Origin: Cochlodiniinecator piscidefendens
Lineage (GTDB): Bacteria; Pseudomonadota; Alphaproteobacteria; Rhodobacterales; Rhodobacteraceae
Assembly (NCBI RefSeq): GCF_011326755.1
Contig: NZ_JAAOIE010000001.1
Location: 522,344-586,343 of the forward strand
Direction: 5' to 3'
DNA: 64,000 nt
A model generated the notes under the pieces. It was not told where the DNA came from. It worked only from the letters and a program-made list of their open reading frames with translations, and ran no database searches. Below, piece by piece: positions 47,827 to 55,972 of this stretch; positions within the stretch are counted from its first letter, which is position 1; each line of letters starts with the position of its first letter. The position numbers were made by a program, and so were the translations under genes.

Positions 47827-48714
47827 TCACCGCGTTACAAGCCAATCTTTAAACTCAACCACGTGACGGGGAAGCACGCCTTTTTCCGGCTCAATGATGT
47901 GATATCGTTGCAGGCCCTTAATGTTTTGGTTTTCAAAACAATATTCTAAATTTAAGGCCCGAACCATTTCATCGCTTGCTGGAGAGCGGGCCAGCGCGAC
48001 CCCCTGCCCCTGTGACGCCAACATCAACGCCAATGGTGTAGAATCCACCATGCGGAAATCCATATCTCTCAATTCAATCCCTGCAAGACCAGACAGCATC
48101 TGATGCCACCCCGAATGATGCGCAGCGACCTCCAGCAGAACCGTTGTGCCCAGATCACTTGGTTCTTTTAACCCTCGCGCAATTTCGGGTGTCGCGACAC
48201 AACACAAGGTTTCACGCAAAAACGGAACCGCAGTGGCCCCAAAATCAGTGACTGACCCGAACGCAATTTGAAGGTCTGGCTCACGTCCCGGCAAAATCGT
48301 ACGAAAATCGGTCAACGTTTCCCCTGTGATAACATTTACCCGTGTTCCCGGATACAACCGTTCAAATTCTGCAATGTGCCTAGGAAGCCAGCTCATGGCC
48401 AACAGAGTGACCGCTTGCAACGTTATGATCTTTTGCTCCGCGCCACCAAAGAGAGCCGCAGCCGTCGTTTCAACAGATGCCAGCGATTGTTGCACGATAG
48501 GTAAAAACGCGGTGCCAGCAGGTGTCAAAAGAACCTTTTGAGGAGCGCGCTCAAATAATTGCCGACCAAGGTGATCTTCGAGCGCGCGTATTTGCTGACT
48601 TACCGCTGGCGCGCTCATGTTAAGAATTTCAGCCGCACGTGCAAAGCTTTGCGCTGAGGCGGCAGCCTCAAACACACGTAACCAATTCAGTGAGGGAATA
48701 CGTTTACGGATCAT
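47827..48714 (-). CDS. LysR-family transcriptional regulator
   Basis: A 295-residue LTTR. The winged helix-turn-helix is at residues 8-66 (FARAAEILNMSAPAVSQQIR), followed by a linker helix and a periplasmic-binding-like effector domain (about 90-290). The N-terminus SLNWLRVFEAAA resembles the GcvA-like branch. It is transcribed divergently from the dioxygenase/HD oxygenase pair across 102 bases that contain a T-N11-A dyad, so it is the likely regulator of that pair; the inducer is unknown. Confidence 0.93.
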   Translation of the reverse strand: MIRKRIPSLNWLRVFEAAASAQSFARAAEILNMSAPAVSQQIRALEDHLGRQLFERAPQKVLLTPAGTAFLPIVQQSLASVETTAAALFGGAEQKIITLQAVTLLAMSWLPRHIAEFERLYPGTRVNVITGETLTDFRTILPGREPDLQIAFGSVTDFGATAVPFLRETLCCVATPEIARGLKEPSDLGTTVLLEVAAHHSGWHQMLSGLAGIELRDMDFRMVDSTPLALMLASQGQGVALARSPASDEMVRALNLEYCFENQNIKGLQRYHIIEPEKGVLPRHVVEFKDWLVTR

Positions 48715-48723
48715 AACACAGGA

Positions 48724-48736
48724 TAAGTAAAACTTA
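48724..48736. promoter_or_regulatory. LysR-type T-N11-A box
   Basis: TAAGTAAAACTTA is a 13-base dyad (TAAG-N5-CTTA) of the T-N11-A type, ten bases upstream of the lysR start and about 80 bases upstream of the dioxygenase gene. This is the usual place for an LTTR recognition site controlling both directions. Confidence 0.5.
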
Positions 48737-48816
48737 CCCTAAGGCGCAAGAACTCTTTCTGGCCAAAAATCTATACACGGGCATAGTCAGCTGGATAACA
48801 ATTAAGCAAATCTGAG

Positions 48817-49716
48817 ATGCCCATGCCCAAAGATATAACCCCAGAGCCTGCCGGGCTGTCCAATGAACAGGTGGCCAACTACAACCGCGACGGATATGTA
48901 AGCGGCATTAGCGTCTTCAGTTCAGAACAAGTTGCACACATTCGTTCAAGCATTGAAGCTTTAGAACAAGATCACCCTGAGGGGGCAAACGGCCATGATC
49001 TGAACCAGTATTTTCGGGTCAATGGCCATGTTGTTATCCCTGACCTGTCAGACCTTGCCCGCACCCCGGCTATTCTCAACGCTGTCGAAGATGTGCTCGG
49101 TCCGAATTTATTAGTTTGGTCCGTGGAGCTGTTCATCAAAGAAGCGCACAGCGAAAAAACCGTATCGTGGCATCAGGATATTACCTATTGGGGAATGGGA
49201 GAAACAAACGACGAAGTGACAGCATGGGTCGCGCTCAGTGATGTGAGCATCAAAGCTGGATGCATGCGCTTCATTCCTGGCAGCCACACCAACGGCATTG
49301 TTCCCCATACTGATACTTTTAGCGAAGCAAACCTTCTGTCGCGTGGACAACAGATTGGTGGAATCGAAGAATCTGATGCGCGGCACGGTCCGCTGCACCC
49401 GGGGGAAATGTCATTACATCACGGACGGTGCTTTCACGCCTCTGGCCCCAATCGCTCCGATGATCGAAGGATCGGTCTCGCAATTCGATATGTGACACCA
49501 GAAGTGCGCGATGGACTGGCGGGCCGCGATTATGCCATGCTCGTCCGAGGCGTAGATCTGGCACAGGGTTGGACGCACATCGCCCGCCCCCGCGCATTAT
49601 TTCATCCGAAGGACCTTGCCTTATATGACGCGATTTTGGATGATCAATCCTCCACATTAGCCAAAGGGGCCGAAAACACGACCGGCCTCTACACTCCGAA
49701 AGAAAGCCAATCATGA
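48817..49716 (+). CDS. PhyH/PhnY-type Fe(II)/2-oxoglutarate dioxygenase
   Basis: A 299-residue phytanoyl-CoA dioxygenase family protein. The iron triad is visible: His119 and Asp121 (SWHQDITYW) and His207 (FHASGPN), with Arg217/218 (DRRIG) to bind 2-oxoglutarate. The family hydroxylates diverse small molecules; one member, PhnY, hydroxylates 2-aminoethylphosphonate before an HD oxygenase (PhnZ) cleaves the C-P bond. Its stop overlaps the start of an HD oxygenase gene by four bases (ATGA), the same pairing. Substrate unknown. An ATG two codons downstream (48823) is an alternative start. Confidence 0.88.
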   Translation: MPMPKDITPEPAGLSNEQVANYNRDGYVSGISVFSSEQVAHIRSSIEALEQDHPEGANGHDLNQYFRVNGHVVIPDLSDLARTPAILNAVEDVLGPNLLVWSVELFIKEAHSEKTVSWHQDITYWGMGETNDEVTAWVALSDVSIKAGCMRFIPGSHTNGIVPHTDTFSEANLLSRGQQIGGIEESDARHGPLHPGEMSLHHGRCFHASGPNRSDDRRIGLAIRYVTPEVRDGLAGRDYAMLVRGVDLAQGWTHIARPRALFHPKDLALYDAILDDQSSTLAKGAENTTGLYTPKESQS

Positions 49717-50333
49717 CAACTCAGGCACCCGAAAAACACTCTGAGCAAAAGGTTTCCTTCACTCAGATGAAAGACGGCACCAAAGAAGAATATTTGATGC
49801 TGCATGAACTGGAAAAACCTTACCATGCGATGACCGCGGATCGCATTTTGGATGAGCTTCGCCGCCAAGGAGAAGCGACATTAGAGGGCTACCAGATTAC
49901 GAGACTGGACCACGGGCTTCAATCAGCGACCCGTGCCGAAGCTGATGGGGTTGATGTTGATTGGATCATTGGCGCTCTCCTCCATGATATTGGCGATGGT
50001 CTCGCACCGCAAAACCACGACCGCTTCTCAGCCGAAGTCATCCGCCCTTTTGTACGCTGGGAGGTTTCATGGACGATTGAGCATCACGGGATTTTCCAAA
50101 TGCTCTATTATGCGCGTCACTACAATTGGGACGAAAACGCACGGGATCAATTCAAAGATCATCCATGCTTCGATACATGTGCAACATTCTGCGAACGTTG
50201 GGACCAAAGCTCTTTTGACCCCCAATACCCAACAAAACCTTTGGAGTATTTCGAACCAATGGTACGGGAAGTCTTTGGCAGGAAAGCCTACGATCCCGAC
50301 GTGATCAAAGAAGGCCTGTCTTTAGGGTTGTAA
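49713..50333 (+). CDS. HD-domain oxygenase-like protein (PhnZ/MIOX-like)
   Basis: A 206-residue HD-fold protein. Residues matching the diiron ligands of PhnZ/MIOX-type oxygenases are His67 (LDHGLQSA), His91-Asp92 (LLHDIGD), His102 (NHDRFSAEV), His125 (TIEHHG) and Asp164 (CERWDQ), so a mixed-valence diiron oxygenase that breaks a C-P or C-C bond is plausible. Compared with PhnZ as I remember it, the substrate-binding Lys after the fourth His is Gln128-like and the His after HDxG is Asp95, so the substrate probably differs. Overlapped by the dioxygenase gene; a hydrolase role cannot be ruled out. Confidence 0.8.
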   Translation: MTTQAPEKHSEQKVSFTQMKDGTKEEYLMLHELEKPYHAMTADRILDELRRQGEATLEGYQITRLDHGLQSATRAEADGVDVDWIIGALLHDIGDGLAPQNHDRFSAEVIRPFVRWEVSWTIEHHGIFQMLYYARHYNWDENARDQFKDHPCFDTCATFCERWDQSSFDPQYPTKPLEYFEPMVREVFGRKAYDPDVIKEGLSLGL

Positions 50334-50378
50334 ACACGATTTCGTGCGGCTCCGTGTAGATCGCACTCTCATGCAACA

Positions 50379-50411
50379 CAGCTCGACTCATCCATAAATT
50401 GTGTCGAGCTG
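50379..50411. other. Hairpin downstream of HD oxygenase gene
   Basis: Nine-pair perfect stem CAGCTCGAC/GTCGAGCTG with a 15-base loop. It is followed by A-rich rather than T-rich sequence, so it is not a standard plus-strand terminator; a weak factor-assisted terminator or an operator are possible. Confidence 0.4.
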
Positions 50412-50439
50412 AACAAATAAAAAAATATCCCGATATCAT

Positions 50440-50460
50440 ACTATCGGAAACGATAGTTTT
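50440..50460 (+). terminator. Possible terminator of dioxygenase/HD oxygenase unit
   Basis: Seven-pair stem ACTATCG/CGATAGT with a GAAA tetraloop, running directly into TTTT. The stem is A/T-rich and the T run is short. The gap 50334-50739 also contains the RTX gene promoter and is otherwise AT-rich without a supportable gene. Confidence 0.45.
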
Positions 50461-50662
50461 GGTCGCGAATGAACTGACAATTATTACGACCACTCAACCA
50501 AGAAAACCTTCAATTGTTTTCAAGCAGAAACCCTTGGATGGTCGCTTTCTCAACAATTACAATTAGTAAGGCCGTTTAAACATTTTCCACTTACCAACCG
50601 CGACGAGTAAATCCACTTTAAGGCGAATAAAAATCTGCATAAAACGAGCGTTCAATTTCTTT

Positions 50663-50692
50663 TTGACAGAGTTACAAAACGCTGAATATAGT
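50663..50692 (+). promoter_or_regulatory. Strong sigma-70-like promoter of RTX gene
   Basis: Consensus -35 TTGACA (50663-50668), 18-base spacer, -10 TATAGT (50687-50692). The RTX gene begins 47 bases further on, after a GAAGGA ribosome-binding site at 50728-50733. Confidence 0.65.
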
Positions 50693-50739
50693 CACAACAG
50701 ACGCATTTTAACAATTTATTCATGTAAGAAGGATTTCTC

Positions 50740-53700
50740 ATGACAACCATGACGGTGGGCGCCCTAGCCGTAAATTATTCATTCGATCCAGTTACAGGAA
50801 TTGATACTGTATCATCGTTGGAAACAGGCCAATTTGCTGTTGTCTTTGCCGACGGCGATTCAAGCATCAACTACACGATTACGGATACCACCCCTGAAGG
50901 TGTTCCCAGCGTAGATATACAAGGAAGTGACCCTTACAATCTCCGCTTTAACGGTGTGAATTTCACGGCTGAAGGTTCAGACGATATTATCATGCAGGTG
51001 ACGACATCCTCCGGATCTCACATTGTTATGGTATTGTATGACCAAACCACGAACACTGATTATTTTATTCCACTTGGCGGCGACCCTCTCCCCGCAATTA
51101 ACTCTGCTGCGGACTTTGAAGCATTTGAACAATCTGTAACGGGTTTTGGCCCAGCAACGGGTATATTTGCGCCAGGTGTTAATATACCCTTTAGCAGCTT
51201 TAGTGGGGCGACCATTACCGAAAATGATGTCATTCATGGCGGCTTTGGCGATGACACACTGCTGGGTGGGGCTGGATACGATAATTTGCATGGTCATGAC
51301 GGCAATGACAGCCTCGTTGGCGGCACAGGTGATAATGAATTTTTTGGCGGCGCGGGTGATGACACCATGGTTGGCAACTCCAACCCTGATAACTTCAACT
51401 ATGTTGGGTATTACGGTGGCGCAACCGGCGTGAATGTCAATTTGACCACAGGCGTTGCAACCGATGGTTTGGGTGGAACAGATACACTAATTGATATTAA
51501 CGAAGTTGGCGGCACTGAATTTGATGATACTCTGATCGGAACCAGTGGCGACAACTATTTCAATGGCTACGGCGGCGACGATATTATCGACGGCGGCGCA
51601 GGCACGTTTGATCAGGTAAATTATCGCAGCGCATCCTCTGGTATCAACGTAAACCTAGCAACGGGTGTCGCCCAAGATGGCGACGGTGGAACAGATACTT
51701 TGACGGGTATTGAGGTTGTTCGCGGGTCTCACTTTGACGACACAATTACAGGTGACTCCGCACGCAATGTCTTTAGAGGCATCGAAGGCGACGACACCAT
51801 GGACGGTGCAGGCGGCAACGACGAAGTGCGCTATGATCGTGATGATCGCTATGGCGGCACCTCAGGCGTTACTGTCAATCTGGCCACCGGTACAGCAACC
51901 GACGGGTTTGGTGACACAGATACGCTCATCAACATCGAAGACGTTCGTGGTTCGCGTCACGCTGACATGATCACCGGCGACGGCAATGACAACAGATTGC
52001 GCGGCGATGACGGCGATGACACGCTCATTGGTGGCGGTGGCGACGACGATCTAGAAGGCGGCGCAGGAAACGACAGTCTCGTTGGTGGCGAAGGTTACAA
52101 TTATTTCCAAGGCGGCGCAGGTGACGATACCATCGTTGGTGGGACCGAAGATTACCAGCAGGCAAGCTATGCCTATGCCTCTTCTGCGATCAACGCCAAT
52201 CTAACAACCGGAACAGTGCAAGACGGTGACGGCGGTACTGATACCCTAGTTGATATCACAGTTATAAGAGGTTCTGCGCACGATGACGTCGTTACAGGCA
52301 ATGACCAACAAAACTGGTTTTATGGTCTAGCAGGCGACGACACCATCGATGGCGGCTCTAGCGGTTCTGATGAAGCCCGCTACGACAGAGATGAACGTTA
52401 TGGCGGGAGCGCCGGAGTCACCGTGAATTTAACCACAGGCACTGCAACCGATGGCTTTGGCGACACAGATACTTTGATCGGCATCGAACGGGTTCGCGGC
52501 ACAGCTCAAGCAGACCACATTACCGGAAACGCCAGCGACAACCGGCTCGAAGGTAACGGTGGAAATGACACAATTGATGGTGCTGGCGGTAATAACACCG
52601 TGCGCATTCGCGCCAATTCAACCGATGCGACAATCACGACAATCAACGGCACAACAACAGTTGTAATCGGTGGCGACACATTGACACTAACCAATATTGC
52701 AGACATTGACTTTGACGACATGACCGTAGATCTAGCTGTTACGACACCCTCGAACACTCCCCCTGTTGCGACACTTGAAGATGTGACTCTCGCTGCAGGC
52801 ACATGGAGCAATATCGGTGCCGAAATTTCGACTTCTGACGTGGATTCTGGTGACACGGTTGCAACCTATCGTTTGGTTGACGCAACGGGTGCGAACAATC
52901 TTTGGCTTGGTGGCGTGGGTTATATCGATGCCTCTTCAGGCTATATCATCACCGCAGATCAAATCTCTGAATTGTGGCTACAAGGTGATACAACTTCCGG
53001 TACTCAGACACTTGAGATCAGTGCAGCCAATGATGACGGTGTGTACGGACCAACAGACAACTTTGTTCTAACAAGCTTCACACCTAATACCGCACCGACT
53101 GTTACCACAGAAGATCTGCGCGTTATGCCAAGCCAATCTGCAACCTTTGCCGATGCTGTGACGTTTGCTGATGCAGATTCTGACGCAGCAACCATGTATG
53201 AGATTTGGGACGATAACGGGTCGAACAGCTTTGTTCTTGATGGTCAGACCATTGACGCAACCACTGGCGCGCAACTGACAGCGGCAGAGTTTGCACGTTT
53301 ACAGGTCACGGGCGACGCCTCAGACGGCACACAAACACTCTGGGTTCGTGCAAGTGACGGAACAGACTGGAGCGGTTGGGCAAGCCTCACCCTCGAAACG
53401 ACAGCTAACACCAATACCGCACCGACCTTAGCGGTGGATGATGTGGCCGTTGCAGCAAATGCGAGCACTGGCCTTGCTGCTCTCTTGCAATACGCAGATG
53501 CAAACTCTGACGCGGCAACCCAATATGAAATCTGGGATGATCAGGGCGGCAACAGCTTCCACCTCAACGGAACCGCTGTTAATGCAACCAGTGGCTACAC
53601 TTTGAGTGCCGCTGATCTAGCGAACCTGACGATCGTAGGTGACAGCACCAATGGCGTTCAAACCCTCTGGGTTCGTGCCTCAGATGGAACAGATTGGAGC

Positions 53701-54822
53701 AGTTGGGCCAACTTTAGCTTTACCACAGGTGCGTCAAACACTGCACCAGTAGTAACGACAATTGATGATGTAACCGTAGGCTTGAGCGTTGATAATTTGC
53801 TAAGCTCAGCACCCGTCCTAGTTACTGTTTCTGACGCGGAATCCGACGATATCGTGGAATATGAAATATGGGACGATCAGGGCGAAAACAGTTTTGCCCT
53901 TAATGGAACCCTCATAGACGCAACTTCAGGTTACGTTATTTCGAGTGCGCAGTTGGTGGATTTGTCACTCGTAGGGGATCATACTCATAGTGTGCAGTCT
54001 CTTTGGATACGCGCAAGCGACGGAGATGCGTGGAGCGACTGGGTTTCCTTTAGCCTTACCTCCGGCGTTGTAAATGCAATTCCTATCGCAACTATTGATG
54101 ATCAAGCGATCGCACTGAACGGTTCTGTCGCGGTTGGCAGCATTCTATCCTACTCCGATGCAGATTCTGATGCGGCAACCCAGTATGAAATCTGGGATGA
54201 TCAGGGCAGTAACAGCTTCCTACTTAACGGCACAGCAGTTGATGCATCATCGGGTTACACTCTCAGCGCTGCTGATTTGGCAAACCTCACTCTTGTTGGG
54301 GATGCAGCTGATGGCACTCAAACGCTCTGGATCCGTGCCTCTGATGGAACCGATTGGAGCACATGGGACAGCTTTGATCTATCTTCAGGAACAGTCAATG
54401 CAGCACCAACGGTCAACGCACAACACATCACAGTCGAAATGGGAAACCAAGTCTCCAATTTCGTATCTGAACTACAAATCACAGACCCAGAGAACGACAC
54501 TATCACGCAGATTGAAGTTTGGGATGATGTAGGTGAGGATAATTTCATCCTCAACGGTTCTGCAGTAGATGCGGAAACTGGTTACGTCATTGATTTAAAT
54601 GGAACAAATACACTTTCACTTAATGCGGATGGCACCACTGGATTTCAGACGCTTTGGGTTCGCGTGAGCGATGGAGTAAACTGGAGTGATTGGGAGAGCT
54701 TTGCTCTTGAGACAACTACTTCAACCACGGGAGGGACGACTGGTGTTGGCGACGTAACTACTGGCGGCGCAGGGACCAGCTTCGCAACAAGCGAATTTAC
54801 AGAAGACCTGTTCCTGTTCTAA
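50740..54822 (+). CDS. RTX calcium-binding protein, probable type I secreted surface protein
   Basis: 1360 residues. Residues 1-165: unrecognised globular part without a signal peptide. About 166-630: glycine/aspartate nonapeptide RTX arrays (GGFGDDTLLGGAGYDNLHG, GGAGDDTMVG) alternating with a module containing GVTVNLATGTATDGFGDTDT, of which two long copies (DNA 51820-52030 and 52372-52580) are near-identical. About 671-1330: six repeats of ~108 residues, each starting NTAPxV and containing EIWDDQGxNSF, TLWVRASDGTDWSxW. The C-terminus (SEFTEDLFLF) is a hydrophobic-tail secretion signal of the T1SS kind. No transporter gene is in the window. An extracellular adhesin or surface-layer role is inferred. 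Confidence 0.9.
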   Translation: MTTMTVGALAVNYSFDPVTGIDTVSSLETGQFAVVFADGDSSINYTITDTTPEGVPSVDIQGSDPYNLRFNGVNFTAEGSDDIIMQVTTSSGSHIVMVLYDQTTNTDYFIPLGGDPLPAINSAADFEAFEQSVTGFGPATGIFAPGVNIPFSSFSGATITENDVIHGGFGDDTLLGGAGYDNLHGHDGNDSLVGGTGDNEFFGGAGDDTMVGNSNPDNFNYVGYYGGATGVNVNLTTGVATDGLGGTDTLIDINEVGGTEFDDTLIGTSGDNYFNGYGGDDIIDGGAGTFDQVNYRSASSGINVNLATGVAQDGDGGTDTLTGIEVVRGSHFDDTITGDSARNVFRGIEGDDTMDGAGGNDEVRYDRDDRYGGTSGVTVNLATGTATDGFGDTDTLINIEDVRGSRHADMITGDGNDNRLRGDDGDDTLIGGGGDDDLEGGAGNDSLVGGEGYNYFQGGAGDDTIVGGTEDYQQASYAYASSAINANLTTGTVQDGDGGTDTLVDITVIRGSAHDDVVTGNDQQNWFYGLAGDDTIDGGSSGSDEARYDRDERYGGSAGVTVNLTTGTATDGFGDTDTLIGIERVRGTAQADHITGNASDNRLEGNGGNDTIDGAGGNNTVRIRANSTDATITTINGTTTVVIGGDTLTLTNIADIDFDDMTVDLAVTTPSNTPPVATLEDVTLAAGTWSNIGAEISTSDVDSGDTVATYRLVDATGANNLWLGGVGYIDASSGYIITADQISELWLQGDTTSGTQTLEISAANDDGVYGPTDNFVLTSFTPNTAPTVTTEDLRVMPSQSATFADAVTFADADSDAATMYEIWDDNGSNSFVLDGQTIDATTGAQLTAAEFARLQVTGDASDGTQTLWVRASDGTDWSGWASLTLETTANTNTAPTLAVDDVAVAANASTGLAALLQYADANSDAATQYEIWDDQGGNSFHLNGTAVNATSGYTLSAADLANLTIVGDSTNGVQTLWVRASDGTDWSSWANFSFTTGASNTAPVVTTIDDVTVGLSVDNLLSSAPVLVTVSDAESDDIVEYEIWDDQGENSFALNGTLIDATSGYVISSAQLVDLSLVGDHTHSVQSLWIRASDGDAWSDWVSFSLTSGVVNAIPIATIDDQAIALNGSVAVGSILSYSDADSDAATQYEIWDDQGSNSFLLNGTAVDASSGYTLSAADLANLTLVGDAADGTQTLWIRASDGTDWSTWDSFDLSSGTVNAAPTVNAQHITVEMGNQVSNFVSELQITDPENDTITQIEVWDDVGEDNFILNGSAVDAETGYVIDLNGTNTLSLNADGTTGFQTLWVRVSDGVNWSDWESFALETTTSTTGGTTGVGDVTTGGAGTSFATSEFTEDLFLF

Positions 54823-54829
54823 TCAGAAT

Positions 54830-54859
54830 AAGCCCCTACTATTCGGTAGGGGCTTTTTA
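54830..54859 (+). terminator. Terminator after RTX gene
   Basis: Ten-pair stem with core AGCCCCTAC/GTAGGGGCT, six-base loop, then a T run. It lies seven bases after the RTX stop codon, so the gene is monocistronic. Confidence 0.92.
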
Positions 54860-54924
54860 ATACTCCATCGCGCGACATTCATTAGGCTGCATACGGCTAT
54901 CAAATTTGCTTTGACACACTCACC

Positions 54925-55224
54925 CTAAAATGCGTCTTCAGCCCTCTTGGCCAACTCTGCTTTGTTTCCCATTCTCCAAAAATGAACTTCGCGAATGAGG
55001 CGTAAAGTCGGCTTAAAGCCAAATAGCCCAGATCCAACTATAAACATCCAGATTGCAGGATCAGTGGTCGATTTGTAAAAAAACAAATAGCTTCCGACCA
55101 AGAACAACGCAGCAGCCGAAAAATCCACGATTGTATAAATTATTTCGTAAATAGCATATATCTTAGCATGCTGTTCTGATCGACGCGCGTTATCCGGGTG
55201 AAAGCAATAAAAAGGCGTTTTCAC
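54925..55224 (-). CDS. YrhK-like membrane protein
   Basis: A 99-residue protein with two membrane helices (about 26-48 and 56-70) and the motif FGFKPTLRLIREVHF between the second helix and the tail, typical of the YrhK-like domain of unknown function. It starts with GTG 55224, seven bases after AGGA. The 299 bases upstream (55225-55523), shared with the divergent fur/mur gene, show no further gene. Confidence 0.75.
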   Translation of the reverse strand: MKTPFYCFHPDNARRSEQHAKIYAIYEIIYTIVDFSAAALFLVGSYLFFYKSTTDPAIWMFIVGSGLFGFKPTLRLIREVHFWRMGNKAELAKRAEDAF

Positions 55225-55523
55225 TTCGCTTTCCTTTCATTGATATGTTGGTTTTTTCTTCGATAAACACTCGCCTTCGTTCCTATACAAGCGAAGATAT
55301 TGCAAGTTAAACTTAGTTCACGGCTCCTAAGGATCATCAACCTCACTTGGCCTTTTTAGCTGATACGATCCAACGTGTTCGCCACCGTAATACGCAATAG
55401 CGCCAATTCCGTTTCCCACAACACCGCAAAAAATGAGAGCGTCTTTATAAAAATGTTTTCAGTACGGCTTTAAATAATCCATTCTGTAGCCTAGACACGC
55501 CAAAAACAAATAAAGGGGCGATC

Positions 55524-55946
55524 ATGCCAGACACCATCATCAGACGCTGCGAAGCAAAAGGGCTTCGAATGACCGAACAGCGCCGGGTGATTGCAACGGT
55601 GTTGCAAGAAGCGGATGATCATCCGGATGTAGAAGAACTTTATGCACGGGCATCCGCACGGGACCCCAAGATATCAATCGCAACGGTTTATCGTACTGTA
55701 AAACTATTCGAAGAGTCTGATATTCTTGAAAAATATGAATTTGGCGATGGTCGCGCGCGTTACGAAGACGCTGAACGTGAACATCATGATCATCTCTTGG
55801 ATATCAACACGGGCGAGGTCATTGAATTTATCGATGAAGAAATCGAAAAGCTTCAGGACCGCATCGCAGAAAAACTAGGATATCGTTTGATTGGTCATCG
55901 ACTAGAACTATACGGCGTGCCACTGTCGGCCAAAGACGAGTCGTAA
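55524..55946 (+). CDS. Fur-family metal-responsive repressor (Fur/Mur)
   Basis: A 140-residue winged-helix regulator. The DNA-binding domain has IATVYRTVKLFEESDI, and the metal-sensing hinge has EREHHDHLLDINTGEVIEF with the conserved HHDH. The C-terminal CxxC zinc motif is absent; only one Cys is present, near the N-terminus. That is the pattern of alphaproteobacterial Fur proteins, several of which (Mur) respond to manganese. Preceded by AAAGGGG. An EamA transporter gene follows after 26 bases. Confidence 0.93.
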   Translation: MPDTIIRRCEAKGLRMTEQRRVIATVLQEADDHPDVEELYARASARDPKISIATVYRTVKLFEESDILEKYEFGDGRARYEDAEREHHDHLLDINTGEVIEFIDEEIEKLQDRIAEKLGYRLIGHRLELYGVPLSAKDES

Positions 55947-55972
55947 TTCGTCCCCCCTTCTACTGGTGATCT

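Noticed and set aside
49713-50333. Calling the HD protein PhnZ outright
   Set aside because: The metal ligands match, but the remembered phosphonate-contact residues do not, so only a PhnZ/MIOX-like label is justified.
51239-52600. RTX repeat DNA as a CRISPR-like array
   Set aside because: The periodicity is protein-coding (Gly/Asp nonapeptides) in one uninterrupted frame, without fixed-length repeats and unique spacers.
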